From assembly GCA_035701265.1 (NCBI GenBank), contig DASSNU010000009.1, forward strand, positions 62,001 through 126,000: DNA of 64,000 nucleotides, in the 5' to 3' direction. Positions 42,380 through 52,703 of the stretch are shown piece by piece (position 1 is the first letter of the stretch; the number at the start of each line of letters is the position of its first letter). The notes beneath the pieces are model-generated. The model saw nothing but the letters and a program-made list of their open reading frames with translations. It made no database searches and was not told the DNA's origin. A program made the translations under genes and the position numbers. This stretch comes from DASSNU01 sp035701265. Its GTDB lineage: Bacteria; Gemmatimonadota; Gemmatimonadetes; Gemmatimonadales; Gemmatimonadaceae.

Positions 42380-44038
42380 GTGACGAACGACACGAGCGGC
42401 ACGCGCGACACCTTCAGCAGCCTCTTCGGCCAGCTCCTCGAAGCGCAGCAAGCACTCGAGCGGACCGCACATCGGTTGGTAGACGGCGTGCGCCGCATGG
42501 CGGAGAACCGGGACGGGGAGCAGCTCGTGCCCACCGATCGCACGGCCTTCCGAACGCGCGACGTGGCGTGGTACGAGAACACGGAGGGCGTGCTGCATAC
42601 GCTCGGCTTTCGCACGCTGGGCGACTATGAGGAATCATCGTGGCAGGACCGCCCGATCGATGCGCGCACCTTCCAGTCGTTCGCGCTGGGCCCAGACGAG
42701 GCGATCGTGGCACAATGGTTCGAGCTTCCACGCCCGGATGGAACGACGCCTCGCTACGTCTCGCTCCAATCGTGGTTCGAGGATGGGACCAGCCTCGAGA
42801 CCGGGCAGGGGCCCGAAGGGCTTCGCGTCCCTTCCGCACCGGAGCACGTCAGGGTTCGCGCCGATGCCGACCGCGATGTGCGTTCGCTGGTCGAGGAACA
42901 TCGCGAACGAGTGGCCGCTCACGGCGCGCCCGCGGTGCGGTTGCGCGACATGGACCAGATCGTGCGTGCCCGCCAGAGCGCGCATCGCCAGACTGCAGCG
43001 TATCGGATGCAACAGGGGCTGGCGCTCTTCGAGCCGATTCTCCGCACGAAGTACGGCGACACCTTCGAAGAGAACGGCCAGCCACTGCTGGACGCCATTC
43101 TCGCGCACCCGGAGTGGTGGCCGGGAGACGAGGAGACGGCAGCAGACACGGCAGAGCAGCCGGCGTCGGACACCACGCCTTCACGCGAACGGAAACCGCT
43201 CCGGCTCATGTTCCTCATGGCGCGTGACGACGACGGCGTGCGCGTGACGTCGCTCGGGTGTTTTCTGCATGGCATCCCGGAACTCGGCATGCGCGGGGTG
43301 GCCGCGAACCACACGCGCGCGGCACGATTCCTCATGCTGGCCACCGCCAATGCGCTCGTCACACGCTACGCGGGCGATTCGCCGGAAGCGCTGGAGCTCC
43401 AGCAGCGCGCCGAGCAGCCGGGCGGCGGTACGCTCACCCTGACGCGCGCGGACGTGCCGCGTCCCCAGCCCTTTCTCCGGAATGCGTTCTTTGAGGTGGA
43501 GGAGCCCGGAGGCGATGTGCAGGTCCGCCTCACCTGGAAATCGCTCGACCCCGAAGAGGCCGACGCCACACTGCTGGAGCTCGTCCCCTTGCCCGACGAT
43601 GCCGCGGACGCGCACACACGGCTGCGGCGCGCGTGCCGGTTGCTGGGGCAGGACGCGCCGGAGCCACGCACGGAGTCGGAGTTCGAGGACGCGATGGAGC
43701 ACGCCATGGCGCGCGCACGCACGACGGTGCCGGAGTTCGCCGCGCGCTTTCGGCGTGGCCTACAGGCCGGGCAAGCGATCATCGTGAAGTTCGGCGTGAA
43801 CGCCGGCGGCGACGCGCGCGAGTTCGTGTGGCTCCGCGTGGAAGCGTGGCCGGAAGCAGGCCCGGTCAGCGGCGTGCTGTTGAACCAGCCGGAGGCGAAG
43901 AGCGGCCTGACGGTGGGGCAGACGCTCAGCATCGCGGAGGCGGAGATCGTCGACCGCGCCTTCGCGACGGAGCAGGACGGCATCATCGAGCCGGGGCTGA
44001 CCGACATCGTGGCGCAGGAGTTCGGCGCGGACGTGTAG
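42380..44038 (+). CDS. Large protein with C-terminal DUF2314 domain
   Basis: This cytoplasmic protein of about 552 residues has no signal peptide or membrane segment. The last 120 residues (EFAARFRRGLQAGQAIIVKF, then FVWLRVEAWPE and SGVLLNQPEAKSGLTVGQTL) match DUF2314, a domain found in proteins with poorly known roles. The N-terminal 400 residues contain a DUF4026-like arrangement at best; I cannot assign them. The start (GTG at 42380) is chosen because the residues before it are not protein-like; it lacks a good ribosome-binding site and could be slightly elsewhere. Confidence 0.65.
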   Translation: MTNDTSGTRDTFSSLFGQLLEAQQALERTAHRLVDGVRRMAENRDGEQLVPTDRTAFRTRDVAWYENTEGVLHTLGFRTLGDYEESSWQDRPIDARTFQSFALGPDEAIVAQWFELPRPDGTTPRYVSLQSWFEDGTSLETGQGPEGLRVPSAPEHVRVRADADRDVRSLVEEHRERVAAHGAPAVRLRDMDQIVRARQSAHRQTAAYRMQQGLALFEPILRTKYGDTFEENGQPLLDAILAHPEWWPGDEETAADTAEQPASDTTPSRERKPLRLMFLMARDDDGVRVTSLGCFLHGIPELGMRGVAANHTRAARFLMLATANALVTRYAGDSPEALELQQRAEQPGGGTLTLTRADVPRPQPFLRNAFFEVEEPGGDVQVRLTWKSLDPEEADATLLELVPLPDDAADAHTRLRRACRLLGQDAPEPRTESEFEDAMEHAMARARTTVPEFAARFRRGLQAGQAIIVKFGVNAGGDAREFVWLRVEAWPEAGPVSGVLLNQPEAKSGLTVGQTLSIAEAEIVDRAFATEQDGIIEPGLTDIVAQEFGADV

Positions 44039-44049
44039 GCATGGCTGCG

Positions 44050-44078
44050 GGGGGGGGCACACGCGATGTGCTCCCCCC
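44050..44078. terminator. Convergent terminator hairpin
   Basis: A G-run plus gcaca (44050-44061) pairs with tgtgc plus a C-run (44067-44078), with one G-T wobble and a five-base loop. It lies between the convergent ends of the DUF2314 and M24 peptidase genes. Confidence 0.55.
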
Positions 44079-44112
44079 TCCCCCTCACCACAGCATCGGC
44101 GGCGCGACTGGG

Positions 44113-45600
44113 CTACGGCGTCACCCGCGCCGGACGCTTTCGCATGAGCGCCTCGATCTCGTCGATCTCGCGCGGTACGCCGCTGCTGATCCGCTCCACC
44201 CCGGTGCGCGTCACGATGTAGTCGTCCTCGATGCGCACGCCGGTGTTCTCGTACTTCGCCACCACCGGACGCACGCGCGCGATCCAGGCACGGTTGCGCG
44301 GCGTGTTCGGGAGCGCGTCGAGCGAGCGCGAGGAGATGTAGATCCCCGGCTCGATGGTGAACGCGTCCCCCGGCTGGTAGGTCCCTTCGTCCGAATAGAA
44401 CTGCGCGGGATCGTGCACCGCGAGACCCAGCCCGTGGCTGATGCCGTGGATCATCCACAGATAGGCCTGCGTGCACGGCGTGGGGTTGCGCTCGCAGTTG
44501 GCCGGCCAGGGCGGGTCGATCCTCGCGTTCACGCTGTCGATCAGGCCGAGCGCCGCGAGCCCGCGCGCGCGCACGGCGAACGACGAATCCTGCGCCGCAT
44601 CCGCAGACTTCCCGGGCGCCACCATCCGCTCCGCCGCCGCCTGCGCGTCGCGCACGAGCTGGTAGATGGCACGCTGCGCCGGGGTGAAGGTGCCGCTCAC
44701 CGGGATCGTGCGCGTGATGTCCGCCGCGTACCCCTGATACTCGGTGGCGGCGTCCATCACGACCAGATCGCCCGGGCGCGCGGCGGCGGTGTCCTTCATG
44801 TAGTGGAGCTGCGTGCTGTTGAGCCCCGCGCCCACGATGGAGCCGTACGCAGGACGGTCACCGCCCAGCCGCTTGAAGGTGTACTCGAGCGTGGCCGCGA
44901 TCTCGTACTCGCTGCGTGGCTCGGGAGCGAGCATCACCGCGCGATGCCCCTGCGCGCTGATCTCCGCCGCACGACGGATCAACGCCAGCTCGGCGGCGCT
45001 CTTCCGCGCGCGAAGCTCGTCCACCACCGCGCGCGCGTCGTGGATCGCGACCCCCGAATGCCGTGCGGCGAACGACTTCATCCACTCCTGCCCGCGCGTG
45101 AGCGAGTCCTGCCGCGTGAAGTCGGCGTCCTCGATGTCCGCGAGCGCGTACACGGGGAGCGCGGGCTGGGCCGCGACGATGGAATCCACCACCATCGTCA
45201 TCGACGCGACCGGACGTGCCGTGAGCCGTAACGAGCTCGCGATCGTGGTCGAGTCCGGGCGGAAGCCGTAGTAGAAGGCCATGCGCGGATTGGCCGGCGT
45301 CACGAAGAGCGTGCTCTGTGCGCGGCCGCCGTTCACGACGATCACGAGCGCGGCGTCGGGCTCGCCGTAGCCGGTGAGATAGCGGAACCCCGGCAGTTGG
45401 TAGAACGGCCCGAAGTCGGTGACCGGCGTCCGCCCCCCGAAGGCGATCACGATCCCGCTGTCCAGCCTCGCGGCCAGCGAATCGCGGCGCGCGGCGTACT
45501 CGGCGGCGGTGATCTGTGCGCGGAGTGGGGGCGCGCACAGGGGGAGAGCGAGCATGAGCGTGACGAACAGGCTCGCGCGGTGGCTGGAGGAGCGGCTCAC
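44113..45600 (-). CDS. Secreted M24-family Xaa-Pro aminopeptidase
   Basis: This 495-residue protein starts at the GTG at 45600, with GGAG eight bases upstream and a signal peptide (ASLFVTLMLALPLCAPPLRA). An N-terminal creatinase-like domain (about 40-200) precedes the pita-bread catalytic domain. Metal ligands are visible: VMDAATEYQGYAADITRT (two Asp), HGISHGLGLAVHD (His), FTIEPGIYI (Glu) and VRIEDDYIV (Glu). It should cleave N-terminal residues before proline, outside the inner membrane. Together with the M14, M28 and S41 enzymes it indicates strong peptide scavenging. Confidence 0.9.
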   Translation of the reverse strand: MSRSSSHRASLFVTLMLALPLCAPPLRAQITAAEYAARRDSLAARLDSGIVIAFGGRTPVTDFGPFYQLPGFRYLTGYGEPDAALVIVVNGGRAQSTLFVTPANPRMAFYYGFRPDSTTIASSLRLTARPVASMTMVVDSIVAAQPALPVYALADIEDADFTRQDSLTRGQEWMKSFAARHSGVAIHDARAVVDELRARKSAAELALIRRAAEISAQGHRAVMLAPEPRSEYEIAATLEYTFKRLGGDRPAYGSIVGAGLNSTQLHYMKDTAAARPGDLVVMDAATEYQGYAADITRTIPVSGTFTPAQRAIYQLVRDAQAAAERMVAPGKSADAAQDSSFAVRARGLAALGLIDSVNARIDPPWPANCERNPTPCTQAYLWMIHGISHGLGLAVHDPAQFYSDEGTYQPGDAFTIEPGIYISSRSLDALPNTPRNRAWIARVRPVVAKYENTGVRIEDDYIVTRTGVERISSGVPREIDEIEALMRKRPARVTP

Positions 45601-45827
45601 TGAAGAATCTCCGCGGAGGAGGTCGGTCGAGGATGGTGCGAGCGGCAACCGCAGGTTGCTAGGAGGATACGTCGCCGCAGGCCCGGCGGCGAGAGGCACT
45701 TCGGCGCGACCGCATGCAGCGCGTCCCCCGCGGCCCGGGTTCTGGCGCATCGCTCGGCGACGGTACAATCTCTCACCACTCCCGCCTGTCCTCGCTCCTG
45801 CATTCTCCCACTTCTCCGCCCGTCCCC

Positions 45828-48800
45828 ATGTCCTCTCCCACCACAGATCGTGCTCGGCGGATCGCCTCCACGGCGATCGACCTTCCCGTCCTCGCGTTCA
45901 CCGCGCTGACGTTCGCCGTGTTGGCGATCACCGCTCCGCTCGCCGCACAGGGATCGCTCCCCGGCGATCAGATCGACACGACTCACACGGCGACCGTCGC
46001 AGGCGTGCGCGTGAACGCGGGGCCGTACGCGTTCCGCTACATTGGCCCGCCCGGCAATCGGGTGAGCGCCGTGATGGGAGAGCCGGGAAATCCGAACGTC
46101 TACTACGTGGGCGGCGCGTCGGGGGGCATCTGGAAGTCCGACGACGGCGGCATCAACTGGCGCCCGATCTTCGACGACATGCCAGCGCAGTCCATCGGCG
46201 CGCTCGCCATGGCGCCGTCCGACCACAGCATCGTCTGGGCGGGCACGGGCGAGGCGTTCATCCGCAGCAACGTCTCCCTGGGCGACGGCATCTACAAGTC
46301 GGTGGATGGCGGACGTCACTGGAAGCACATGGGACTGGTCCGCACCGGACGCATCGGGCGCATCATTGTCGACCCGCACGATCCCAACACGGTGTTCGCC
46401 TGCGCCGAGGGGACGGGCTACGGCCCGCAGCAGGAGCGCGGCGTCTACCGCACGAGAGACGGCGGCACGACGTGGGAACGCGTGCTCTTCGCGAACGACA
46501 GCACCGGCTGCTCCGAGCTGACGATGGACGCGCACAATCCGCACGTGCTTCTTGCCGGGATGTGGCAGTTCGAGCTGCACACGTGGGGACAGTCGTCCGG
46601 CGGTCCGGGGAGCGGCGTGTATCGCTCGCTCGACGGCGGCACCACGTGGGAGAAGCTCACGCAGGGATTGCCGAAGGGCGTCATCGGCAAGACGGCGGTG
46701 GCCATCGCGCCGAGCAATCCCTCGCGCATGTACGCGCTCATCGAGACGGGCGGCAAGGGCGCGCTCTGGCGCAGCGATGATGCGGGCGACCACTGGCGTC
46801 TCGTCAGCAGCAGCCATCAGTTGATGGAGCGCTCGCACTACTACACGCGCATGCTCGTCTCCCCCACCGACGCCGATGAGGTCTACTTCCCGCAGAACTT
46901 CATGTACGTCTCGAAAGACGGTGGCGAGTCGATCGACCAGGTGCCATGGGCGGGAGACAACCACGACATGTGGGCCGATCCGCTGGACGCCGACCGCATG
47001 ATGATCGGCAGCGATGTCGGCACGCTCATCACCACGGTGCACGGCAGATCGTGGAGCACCGTGGTCCTCCCGATCGCGCAGGTGTATCACGTCGCGACGG
47101 ACGATCGGATTCCGTACTACGTGTACGGCAACGAGCAGGACAACTCCGCCAACCGCGGCCCGAGCAACACGCTCTCCGGACCGATCGGCGCCGGATGGTG
47201 GCTGCAGACGGCCGGGTGCGAGAGCGGCTTCTCGTATCCCGATCCCGTGGACACGACCATCGTGTGGGGCGGCTGCTACGGCGGCGGCATCGAGCGCTAC
47301 GACCTGCGCAATCGCCACTCACATTCGGTGAATCCGTGGCCCGAGGCATCGAGCGACGCGCCTGCCGATTCCGTGCGCTATCGCTGGAACTGGACGCCGC
47401 CCATGGCCATCTCGCCGCACGACCACAACACGGTGTACGTGGGAAGCCAGGTGGTGCACGTCACGAAGGACGGCGGCATGCACTGGAGCGTCATCTCCCC
47501 CGACCTCACCACGAACGACACCGCACGCATGCACGTCTCCGGCGGGCTCACCCCGGACAATCTCGGGGTGGAGTACTGCTGCACGTTGTTCGCGATCGCC
47601 GAGAGCCCGGTGACGGCGGGGCTCATCTGGGCCGGATCGAACGATGGGCTCGTGCACCTCACGCGCGATGGCGGCGCGCACTGGGAGGACGTGACGCCAC
47701 CGGCCAGGCTCGTGCCGCGCCCGGGGATCATCTCCAACATCGAACCGTCGAAGTGGGACGCAGGCACCGCCTACGTGTCGTTGGACCGTCATCAGGAAGA
47801 CGACCGCGATCCGTACATCCTCAAGACGACGGACTACGGAAAGCACTGGACGATCATCAGCGGCGGCATCCCCAAGAGCATGCTGAGCTACCTCGGCATG
47901 GTGAAGGAAGATCCCACGCGGAAGGGGATGCTCTACGCCGGAACGGAGAACGGGCTGTATCTGACGTACGACGACGGCGCACACTGGTATCCGCTCCAGC
48001 TCAACCTGCCGCACGCGCCCATCACGTGGATCACCGTGCAGGAGCGGTTCGACGATCTCGTGCTCAGCACCAAGGGACGCGGCTTCTGGATTCTGGACGA
48101 CGTTGGTCCGCTGCAGCGGCTCGACGCGTCCGCCCTCGCCAGCTCGCGCGCGGCGCTCCTGCCCATCCACGACACGTACCGCTTCATCCAGCGCCGCAGC
48201 CCGCGCGGCGTGCCGAACGACGCGGCCGAGGGACGCAATCCCACGTACGGCGCGGCCATCCCGTTCTACATCCGCCCCGGGGAGAAGGACAGCACGATGC
48301 GCATCGTGATTCGCGATGCCGATGGGCGCACGGTGCGCACGCTCACGCCGCATCCGCACCCCGGGTTGGGGCGCATCTGGTGGGATCTCCGCTGGCAGGA
48401 TCCGCAAGCGGTGGAGTTGCGCGCGAGCCCCAAGGGATTCGAGCGCGTGTGGGAGGAGAAGCGGTTCCGCGGCAAGCGGACGCGGCCGCTCCTGCACTAC
48501 GGCATCCAGCAGCCGCTGCGCGGACCGCTCGTCCCGCCCGGGACCTACACCGTGGAGATGACGCTCGGCAAGGACAGCACGAAGTACGTGCAGACCGTGC
48601 ACGTCCGCAAGGATCCGAGCTCGACGGGCAGCGAGGAGGACGCGCGCGCCGCCGCGCTGCTCGCGCTGCGCATTCGCGATGAGCTGGACACCACGGCCAG
48701 CGCGATCAACGAGATCGAGCGCGTGAGGAGCCAGCTCGAGAACCTGACCGACATGTACGGCAAGGACTCCACCAGGAAGGCGATGGTGAAGGCTGCGAAG

Positions 48801-49118
48801 GCGCTGGACAGTACCCTGGTGGCGGTGGAGAGCCGGCTCGTCGAGCCGCAATCCCAGGAGAGCAATCCCAAGACGTTCGCCAGCACGATGCAGGTGTACG
48901 AGAAGTTGCTCTTTCTGGAGGGACAGGTGGGGAGCGGCGCGGGGGACGTGGCGGGCAATCCGGACTTCGCGCCCACCGCGGGCGAGTTGGAGGTGCACGA
49001 CATCGTGAAGAAGCGCCTGGACGCCGCGCTCGCGGAACTGCACACCGTGCTCACGCGCGACGTGGCGGAGTTCAATCGCGCGGCCGGTGTGCGGATCGGC
49101 GTCGTGTCGGAGCAATGA
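45828..49118 (+). CDS. Secreted sortilin/BNR-repeat (VPS10-like) beta-propeller protein
   Basis: This 1096-residue protein has an N-terminal signal or anchor (about 15-40, VLAFTALTFAVLAITAPLAA). A long beta-propeller with many Asp-box (BNR) repeats follows between about 70 and 760, for example KSDDGGINW, KSVDGGRHW, RTRDGGTTW, SLDGGTTW and TYDDGAHW. The last 330 residues contain a FlgD-like beta domain (about 815-930) and a helical end. Such glycosidase-like exoproteins are frequent in Gemmatimonadota and Bacteroidota, with unknown ligands. Enzyme activity cannot be assumed. The start is the ATG at 45828; the preceding in-frame residues are not signal-like. Confidence 0.85.
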   Translation: MSSPTTDRARRIASTAIDLPVLAFTALTFAVLAITAPLAAQGSLPGDQIDTTHTATVAGVRVNAGPYAFRYIGPPGNRVSAVMGEPGNPNVYYVGGASGGIWKSDDGGINWRPIFDDMPAQSIGALAMAPSDHSIVWAGTGEAFIRSNVSLGDGIYKSVDGGRHWKHMGLVRTGRIGRIIVDPHDPNTVFACAEGTGYGPQQERGVYRTRDGGTTWERVLFANDSTGCSELTMDAHNPHVLLAGMWQFELHTWGQSSGGPGSGVYRSLDGGTTWEKLTQGLPKGVIGKTAVAIAPSNPSRMYALIETGGKGALWRSDDAGDHWRLVSSSHQLMERSHYYTRMLVSPTDADEVYFPQNFMYVSKDGGESIDQVPWAGDNHDMWADPLDADRMMIGSDVGTLITTVHGRSWSTVVLPIAQVYHVATDDRIPYYVYGNEQDNSANRGPSNTLSGPIGAGWWLQTAGCESGFSYPDPVDTTIVWGGCYGGGIERYDLRNRHSHSVNPWPEASSDAPADSVRYRWNWTPPMAISPHDHNTVYVGSQVVHVTKDGGMHWSVISPDLTTNDTARMHVSGGLTPDNLGVEYCCTLFAIAESPVTAGLIWAGSNDGLVHLTRDGGAHWEDVTPPARLVPRPGIISNIEPSKWDAGTAYVSLDRHQEDDRDPYILKTTDYGKHWTIISGGIPKSMLSYLGMVKEDPTRKGMLYAGTENGLYLTYDDGAHWYPLQLNLPHAPITWITVQERFDDLVLSTKGRGFWILDDVGPLQRLDASALASSRAALLPIHDTYRFIQRRSPRGVPNDAAEGRNPTYGAAIPFYIRPGEKDSTMRIVIRDADGRTVRTLTPHPHPGLGRIWWDLRWQDPQAVELRASPKGFERVWEEKRFRGKRTRPLLHYGIQQPLRGPLVPPGTYTVEMTLGKDSTKYVQTVHVRKDPSSTGSEEDARAAALLALRIRDELDTTASAINEIERVRSQLENLTDMYGKDSTRKAMVKAAKALDSTLVAVESRLVEPQSQESNPKTFASTMQVYEKLLFLEGQVGSGAGDVAGNPDFAPTAGELEVHDIVKKRLDAALAELHTVLTRDVAEFNRAAGVRIGVVSEQ

Positions 49119-49241
49119 CCGGCGGCGCTGGCCGCGCATGACGGCAGCGCCGGTGGCCACCTCGAACGTGAGCGCGGCTGCAACCATGACGCGCTCGCGC
49201 GCATCCAATGAGCAACTGGACGCGTCGCGAGAGGTCCCGAC

Positions 49242-51728
49242 ATGAGTATCGCCGACATCCCCGCACGTGAGCTCCGCCAGGCGGCTCGCGCCCTCCGGCG
49301 CACGCCGTCGTTCACCGTCGTCACCCTGCTCACGCTCGCGCTGGGGATCGGCGCGGCCACCGCGATCTTCACCTTGCTTGACGCGGTGGTGCTTCGCCCG
49401 CTGCCGTACCCGGATGCCGACCGGCTGGTGACGCTCTCCTCCCCCGTCCCCAAGCTGCGCGGGCAGACGGTGTGGGGAATCGCGCGTCACGAGATGTTCT
49501 ACTTCCTCGAGCGCGGGCACACGTTCCGGAACATCGGCATCTACCAGATGAGTGATGCCACCGTGCTCGGCGGCGGGACCAGCGATCACCCGGAGCGCGT
49601 GCGCGCCGCGCAGGTGAGCGCGAGTCTGTTCGACGTGCTCGGATTCACGCCGGAGCGCGGCCGCCTGTTCGTGCCGGACGACAACCACAACTCCACGCCG
49701 ACCGTGGCCGTGCTCGGCCACGGCTACTGGCAGCGGCGCTTCGGCGGTGCGGAGAGCGTCGTCGGCTCGGTGATCGACGTCGACGGGCAGCCACTCACCG
49801 TGGTCGGCGTGCTCCCCGCCGGCGCCGACTTGCCCGACCTCGCGGTGGATCTCTGGACTCCGGCGTGGGTGGACTCCACCACCGTCTGGAACAATCACAC
49901 GTGGAGTGCGATCGGGCGCTTGAAGCCCGGCGTCACCGCGGCCGCCGCGCAGCGCGACCTGGCGCCGCTCACCAACCGCCTGCCGGAAGTCTTCCCGAAG
50001 GTGTACGGGCCGCGCTGGATCGAGGTCACCGGCTTCCGCACCGCGGTGCAGCCGCTGCGCGATGCCGTAGTGGGGCCCCTGTTGACGCGCGCGCTCTGGA
50101 CGCTCTTCGGTGCGGTGGCGCTCGTGCTGCTCGTCGCGGGTGCGAACGTGGCCAACCTGTTCCTCGCGCGGCTGGACGCGCGCCGCCGCGAGAGCGCGCT
50201 CCGGGCCGCACTCGGCGCCGCTCGCGCGCACCGCGTCTGGCATGCGCTGGCCGAGAGCATGCTGTTGGCGGCCGGTGCCGCGGTGCTGGCGGTCGTCGTG
50301 GCGCAGGTCGCGGTGCGCGTGATGGTCGCCGTCGCACCGAGCGAGCTGCCACGGCTGGCGGAGGTGCACGTGCGCGGCGCCAGCATCGCGTTCGCCGCCG
50401 GCCTCGCGCTCCTGGCTGGATTGACGTTCGGCCTCCTTCCGCTGCTCTCCAGCCGCATTGATCTCGGCATGCTGCGCGACATGGGGCACGGGCTCACGGC
50501 CACGAAGGGGCGCATGATGGTGCGACGCCTGCTCGTCGCATCGCAGATGGCGCTCGCCGTTGTGCTGCTGGCGGCCGCGATGCTCATGGTGCGCACCTTC
50601 CGCAACCTGCGCGCGGTGCATCCCGGCTTTGACGCGCGCGGCGTGCTCACGCTCGACATTGCGCTCCCCGAGCAGCGCTACGGCGGTGACGGGTCAGGCT
50701 ACGCGGAGGCTGCCGCGCGCGCGAGCAGTTTCTACGAGCAGCTCGCGCAGCGCGTGCGCGCGCTCCCCGGCGTGCGCGACGTCGGCTTCGTCGATCGCAT
50801 GCCGCTCGTGAGCGGCAACCTGTGCACCGGGATCACGCTCGAGGGCCCCACTCCGGAATCGGCGCAGAGCGTCTGCCCGCCGTCCACCATGGTATCGCCG
50901 GGCTACTTCGAGGCGATGGGCATCCGGGTGGATGGACGCACGCTGGAGTGGAGCGGCATGGACGGGCACGACGGCGCCGTCGTGGTGAGCAGAGCGTTCG
51001 CCGAACACTACTGGCCCGGCGAGAGTCCGCTCGGAAAGGGGATACGCTTCAACGGAACCACTCCGCCGTTCTACCGCGTGGTGGGTGTGGCAGATGACGT
51101 CCGCGGCCTGGGCGTGGATGCCCCACCGCAGGAGTACGTGTACTTCCCCATGCTGCCGATCCCGGACGCGCCCCTCTGGCATTCGCCCACGTACATGCAC
51201 CTGGTGCTCAGGACCGGCGCATCGAACCCGATGTCGCTCGCCGGTTCCGTGACGCGCATCGCGCAGGAGCTCGAGCCGCAGGTCGCCGTGGCGAACGTGG
51301 CCACGATGGAAACGCTGCTCGCGCGCTCGATGGCCAAGCAGTCGTTCACGATGGTCCTGCTGCTCATCGCCGCACTCATGGCCACGCTGTTGAGCGCAGT
51401 GGGGATCTACGGCGTGCTCTCGTATCTCACCGCGCAGCGCCGCGGCGAGATCGGCGTGCGGCTCGCGCTGGGCGCGCGGCCGCCGCAGGTGGCGGGCATG
51501 GTGCTCCGGCAGTCGCTGGTGCTCGCCATGGCGGGGGTGGCGGTGGGCGTGCTGGCGGCGTGGGGAACGACGCGCGCGTTGCGCGCGCTGCTGTTCGGCG
51601 TACAGCCCGGCGATCCGGTGACGATGCTCGCCGTACCGGTCGGGCTCGTCGCCGTGGCCGCGCTCGCAGCGTACATCCCCGCGCGCCGAGCGGCGCGCAT
51701 CGACCCGGCCAGCGCGTTGCGCGAATAG
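49242..51728 (+). CDS. ADOP-type ABC permease (MacB/FtsX-like)
   Basis: This 828-residue protein has two MacB-periplasmic/FtsX modules. The first helix is near residue 20-45 (TPSFTVVTLLTLALGIGAAT), followed by LLDAVVLRPLPYP. The middle helices are near 285-420, and the last group near 700-815 (GVLSYLTAQRRGEIGVRLALG, then LLFGVQPGDP). The short N-terminus (ARELRQAARALRR) replaces the soluble domain of the PadR-linked ADOP. AGAGG precedes the ATG at 49242. There is no adjacent ATPase or PadR gene. Its end converges with the glycan operon 30 bp away. Confidence 0.88.
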   Translation: MSIADIPARELRQAARALRRTPSFTVVTLLTLALGIGAATAIFTLLDAVVLRPLPYPDADRLVTLSSPVPKLRGQTVWGIARHEMFYFLERGHTFRNIGIYQMSDATVLGGGTSDHPERVRAAQVSASLFDVLGFTPERGRLFVPDDNHNSTPTVAVLGHGYWQRRFGGAESVVGSVIDVDGQPLTVVGVLPAGADLPDLAVDLWTPAWVDSTTVWNNHTWSAIGRLKPGVTAAAAQRDLAPLTNRLPEVFPKVYGPRWIEVTGFRTAVQPLRDAVVGPLLTRALWTLFGAVALVLLVAGANVANLFLARLDARRRESALRAALGAARAHRVWHALAESMLLAAGAAVLAVVVAQVAVRVMVAVAPSELPRLAEVHVRGASIAFAAGLALLAGLTFGLLPLLSSRIDLGMLRDMGHGLTATKGRMMVRRLLVASQMALAVVLLAAAMLMVRTFRNLRAVHPGFDARGVLTLDIALPEQRYGGDGSGYAEAAARASSFYEQLAQRVRALPGVRDVGFVDRMPLVSGNLCTGITLEGPTPESAQSVCPPSTMVSPGYFEAMGIRVDGRTLEWSGMDGHDGAVVVSRAFAEHYWPGESPLGKGIRFNGTTPPFYRVVGVADDVRGLGVDAPPQEYVYFPMLPIPDAPLWHSPTYMHLVLRTGASNPMSLAGSVTRIAQELEPQVAVANVATMETLLARSMAKQSFTMVLLLIAALMATLLSAVGIYGVLSYLTAQRRGEIGVRLALGARPPQVAGMVLRQSLVLAMAGVAVGVLAAWGTTRALRALLFGVQPGDPVTMLAVPVGLVAVAALAAYIPARRAARIDPASALRE

Positions 51729-51758
51729 CGAGAGCCGCGCGGACGGCTCACGCGCGTC

Positions 51759-52703
51759 TCACCACCGCCGCGTGAGCGTCAGCAGCACGCTGTGGGCGAC
51801 GTAGCGCTTCCCTGGCTTGTTCGAGGTGCGCTCCTCCAGCTCGTATCCGATCCCCACCCAGATGTCGTCCCCCAGCGGATGCAGCCAGGTGAGGGCGGGC
51901 TTGAGCCGCCGGTCCACACGCTCCACGTCGCCATCGTCCAGCTCCACCAGGCGATTGGGGAAGCGCTTCCACTGCGCCTCGAATCCCGCGACGACGGTGT
52001 CGCTCCCGAACGCGATGGTCTCCAGTTCCGCCGTGTAGCCCCGCCGCGTGTAGTGATTCTCGTCGGTCACGGCGTGATTGAACTCCTGGCGGGCCATGAG
52101 CGTCAGGCGGCGTCCGTGTCCCATGCGCGTCACCGTGCTCAGCCGCAGGCTGCGGTTGAGCGCGTCGCTCTCGGGATCCTCCACGTCGTACTGCTTGCGG
52201 AGCTCTCCCTCCGCGCGGAGTGCGAGCCATCGGGCAAAGCGGTACTCGACGCGCTGGCGGATGGCGTAGCGGTTGGAGAGATCGTGATCCTCCGACGATC
52301 CCAGGAGCGACACCTCCGCCAGCGTGCGCAGGCGCCACGCGCCGTGCAGATGCGGCTTGAGCTCCGCGTACATCGCGTGACTTACCCGATTCCACCGCGG
52401 CTGCGGCGTGGCCCGATTCAGGGCGATCTCGTAGGACACCTCGAGCAGTGGATCGTCGGCATCGGAACGGAACAACCCGCGGAGCCCCACGGCGCCGCTC
52501 ACCAGCGCTTCGCCATCAGGGTCGCCATCGATGTTGCTGTCGTAGCCGCTGGCCGAGAACGCGTCCAGCGCCCAGAGCGGACCGGTGGCGTGTGCAGGCT
52601 CCGGACGCGCGCTGTCGAGCGGAATGCCCTGCGCGCGGAGCGCGGCCGGCGTCAGGAGTGCAAGCGCCGTCCCCAGCATCGCGGCGCGTCCCGTCCAGCT
52701 CAT
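51759..52703 (-). CDS. Outer-membrane beta-barrel protein, last gene of glycan operon
   Basis: This 314-residue protein has a signal peptide (MLGTALALLTPAALRAQ) and alternating beta-strand patterns to a C-terminal aromatic residue (VLLTLTRRW), typical of barrels inserted by BamA. FSASGYDSNIDGD near 50 resembles the start of barrels in polysaccharide or TPR-linked secretins. Its ATG overlaps the stop of the deacetylase gene (ATGA) and has a GGGAGG site. As the last gene of a glycan operon it could be an exit pore or surface anchor; that is inferred from position only. Confidence 0.75.
   Translation of the reverse strand: MSWTGRAAMLGTALALLTPAALRAQGIPLDSARPEPAHATGPLWALDAFSASGYDSNIDGDPDGEALVSGAVGLRGLFRSDADDPLLEVSYEIALNRATPQPRWNRVSHAMYAELKPHLHGAWRLRTLAEVSLLGSSEDHDLSNRYAIRQRVEYRFARWLALRAEGELRKQYDVEDPESDALNRSLRLSTVTRMGHGRRLTLMARQEFNHAVTDENHYTRRGYTAELETIAFGSDTVVAGFEAQWKRFPNRLVELDDGDVERVDRRLKPALTWLHPLGDDIWVGIGYELEERTSNKPGKRYVAHSVLLTLTRRW

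Noticed and set aside
47319..50621. Minus-strand open frame of 1100 codons
   Set aside because: It runs antisense across the sortilin-like and ADOP genes, both of which have strong domain evidence; its composition is that of a shadow frame.
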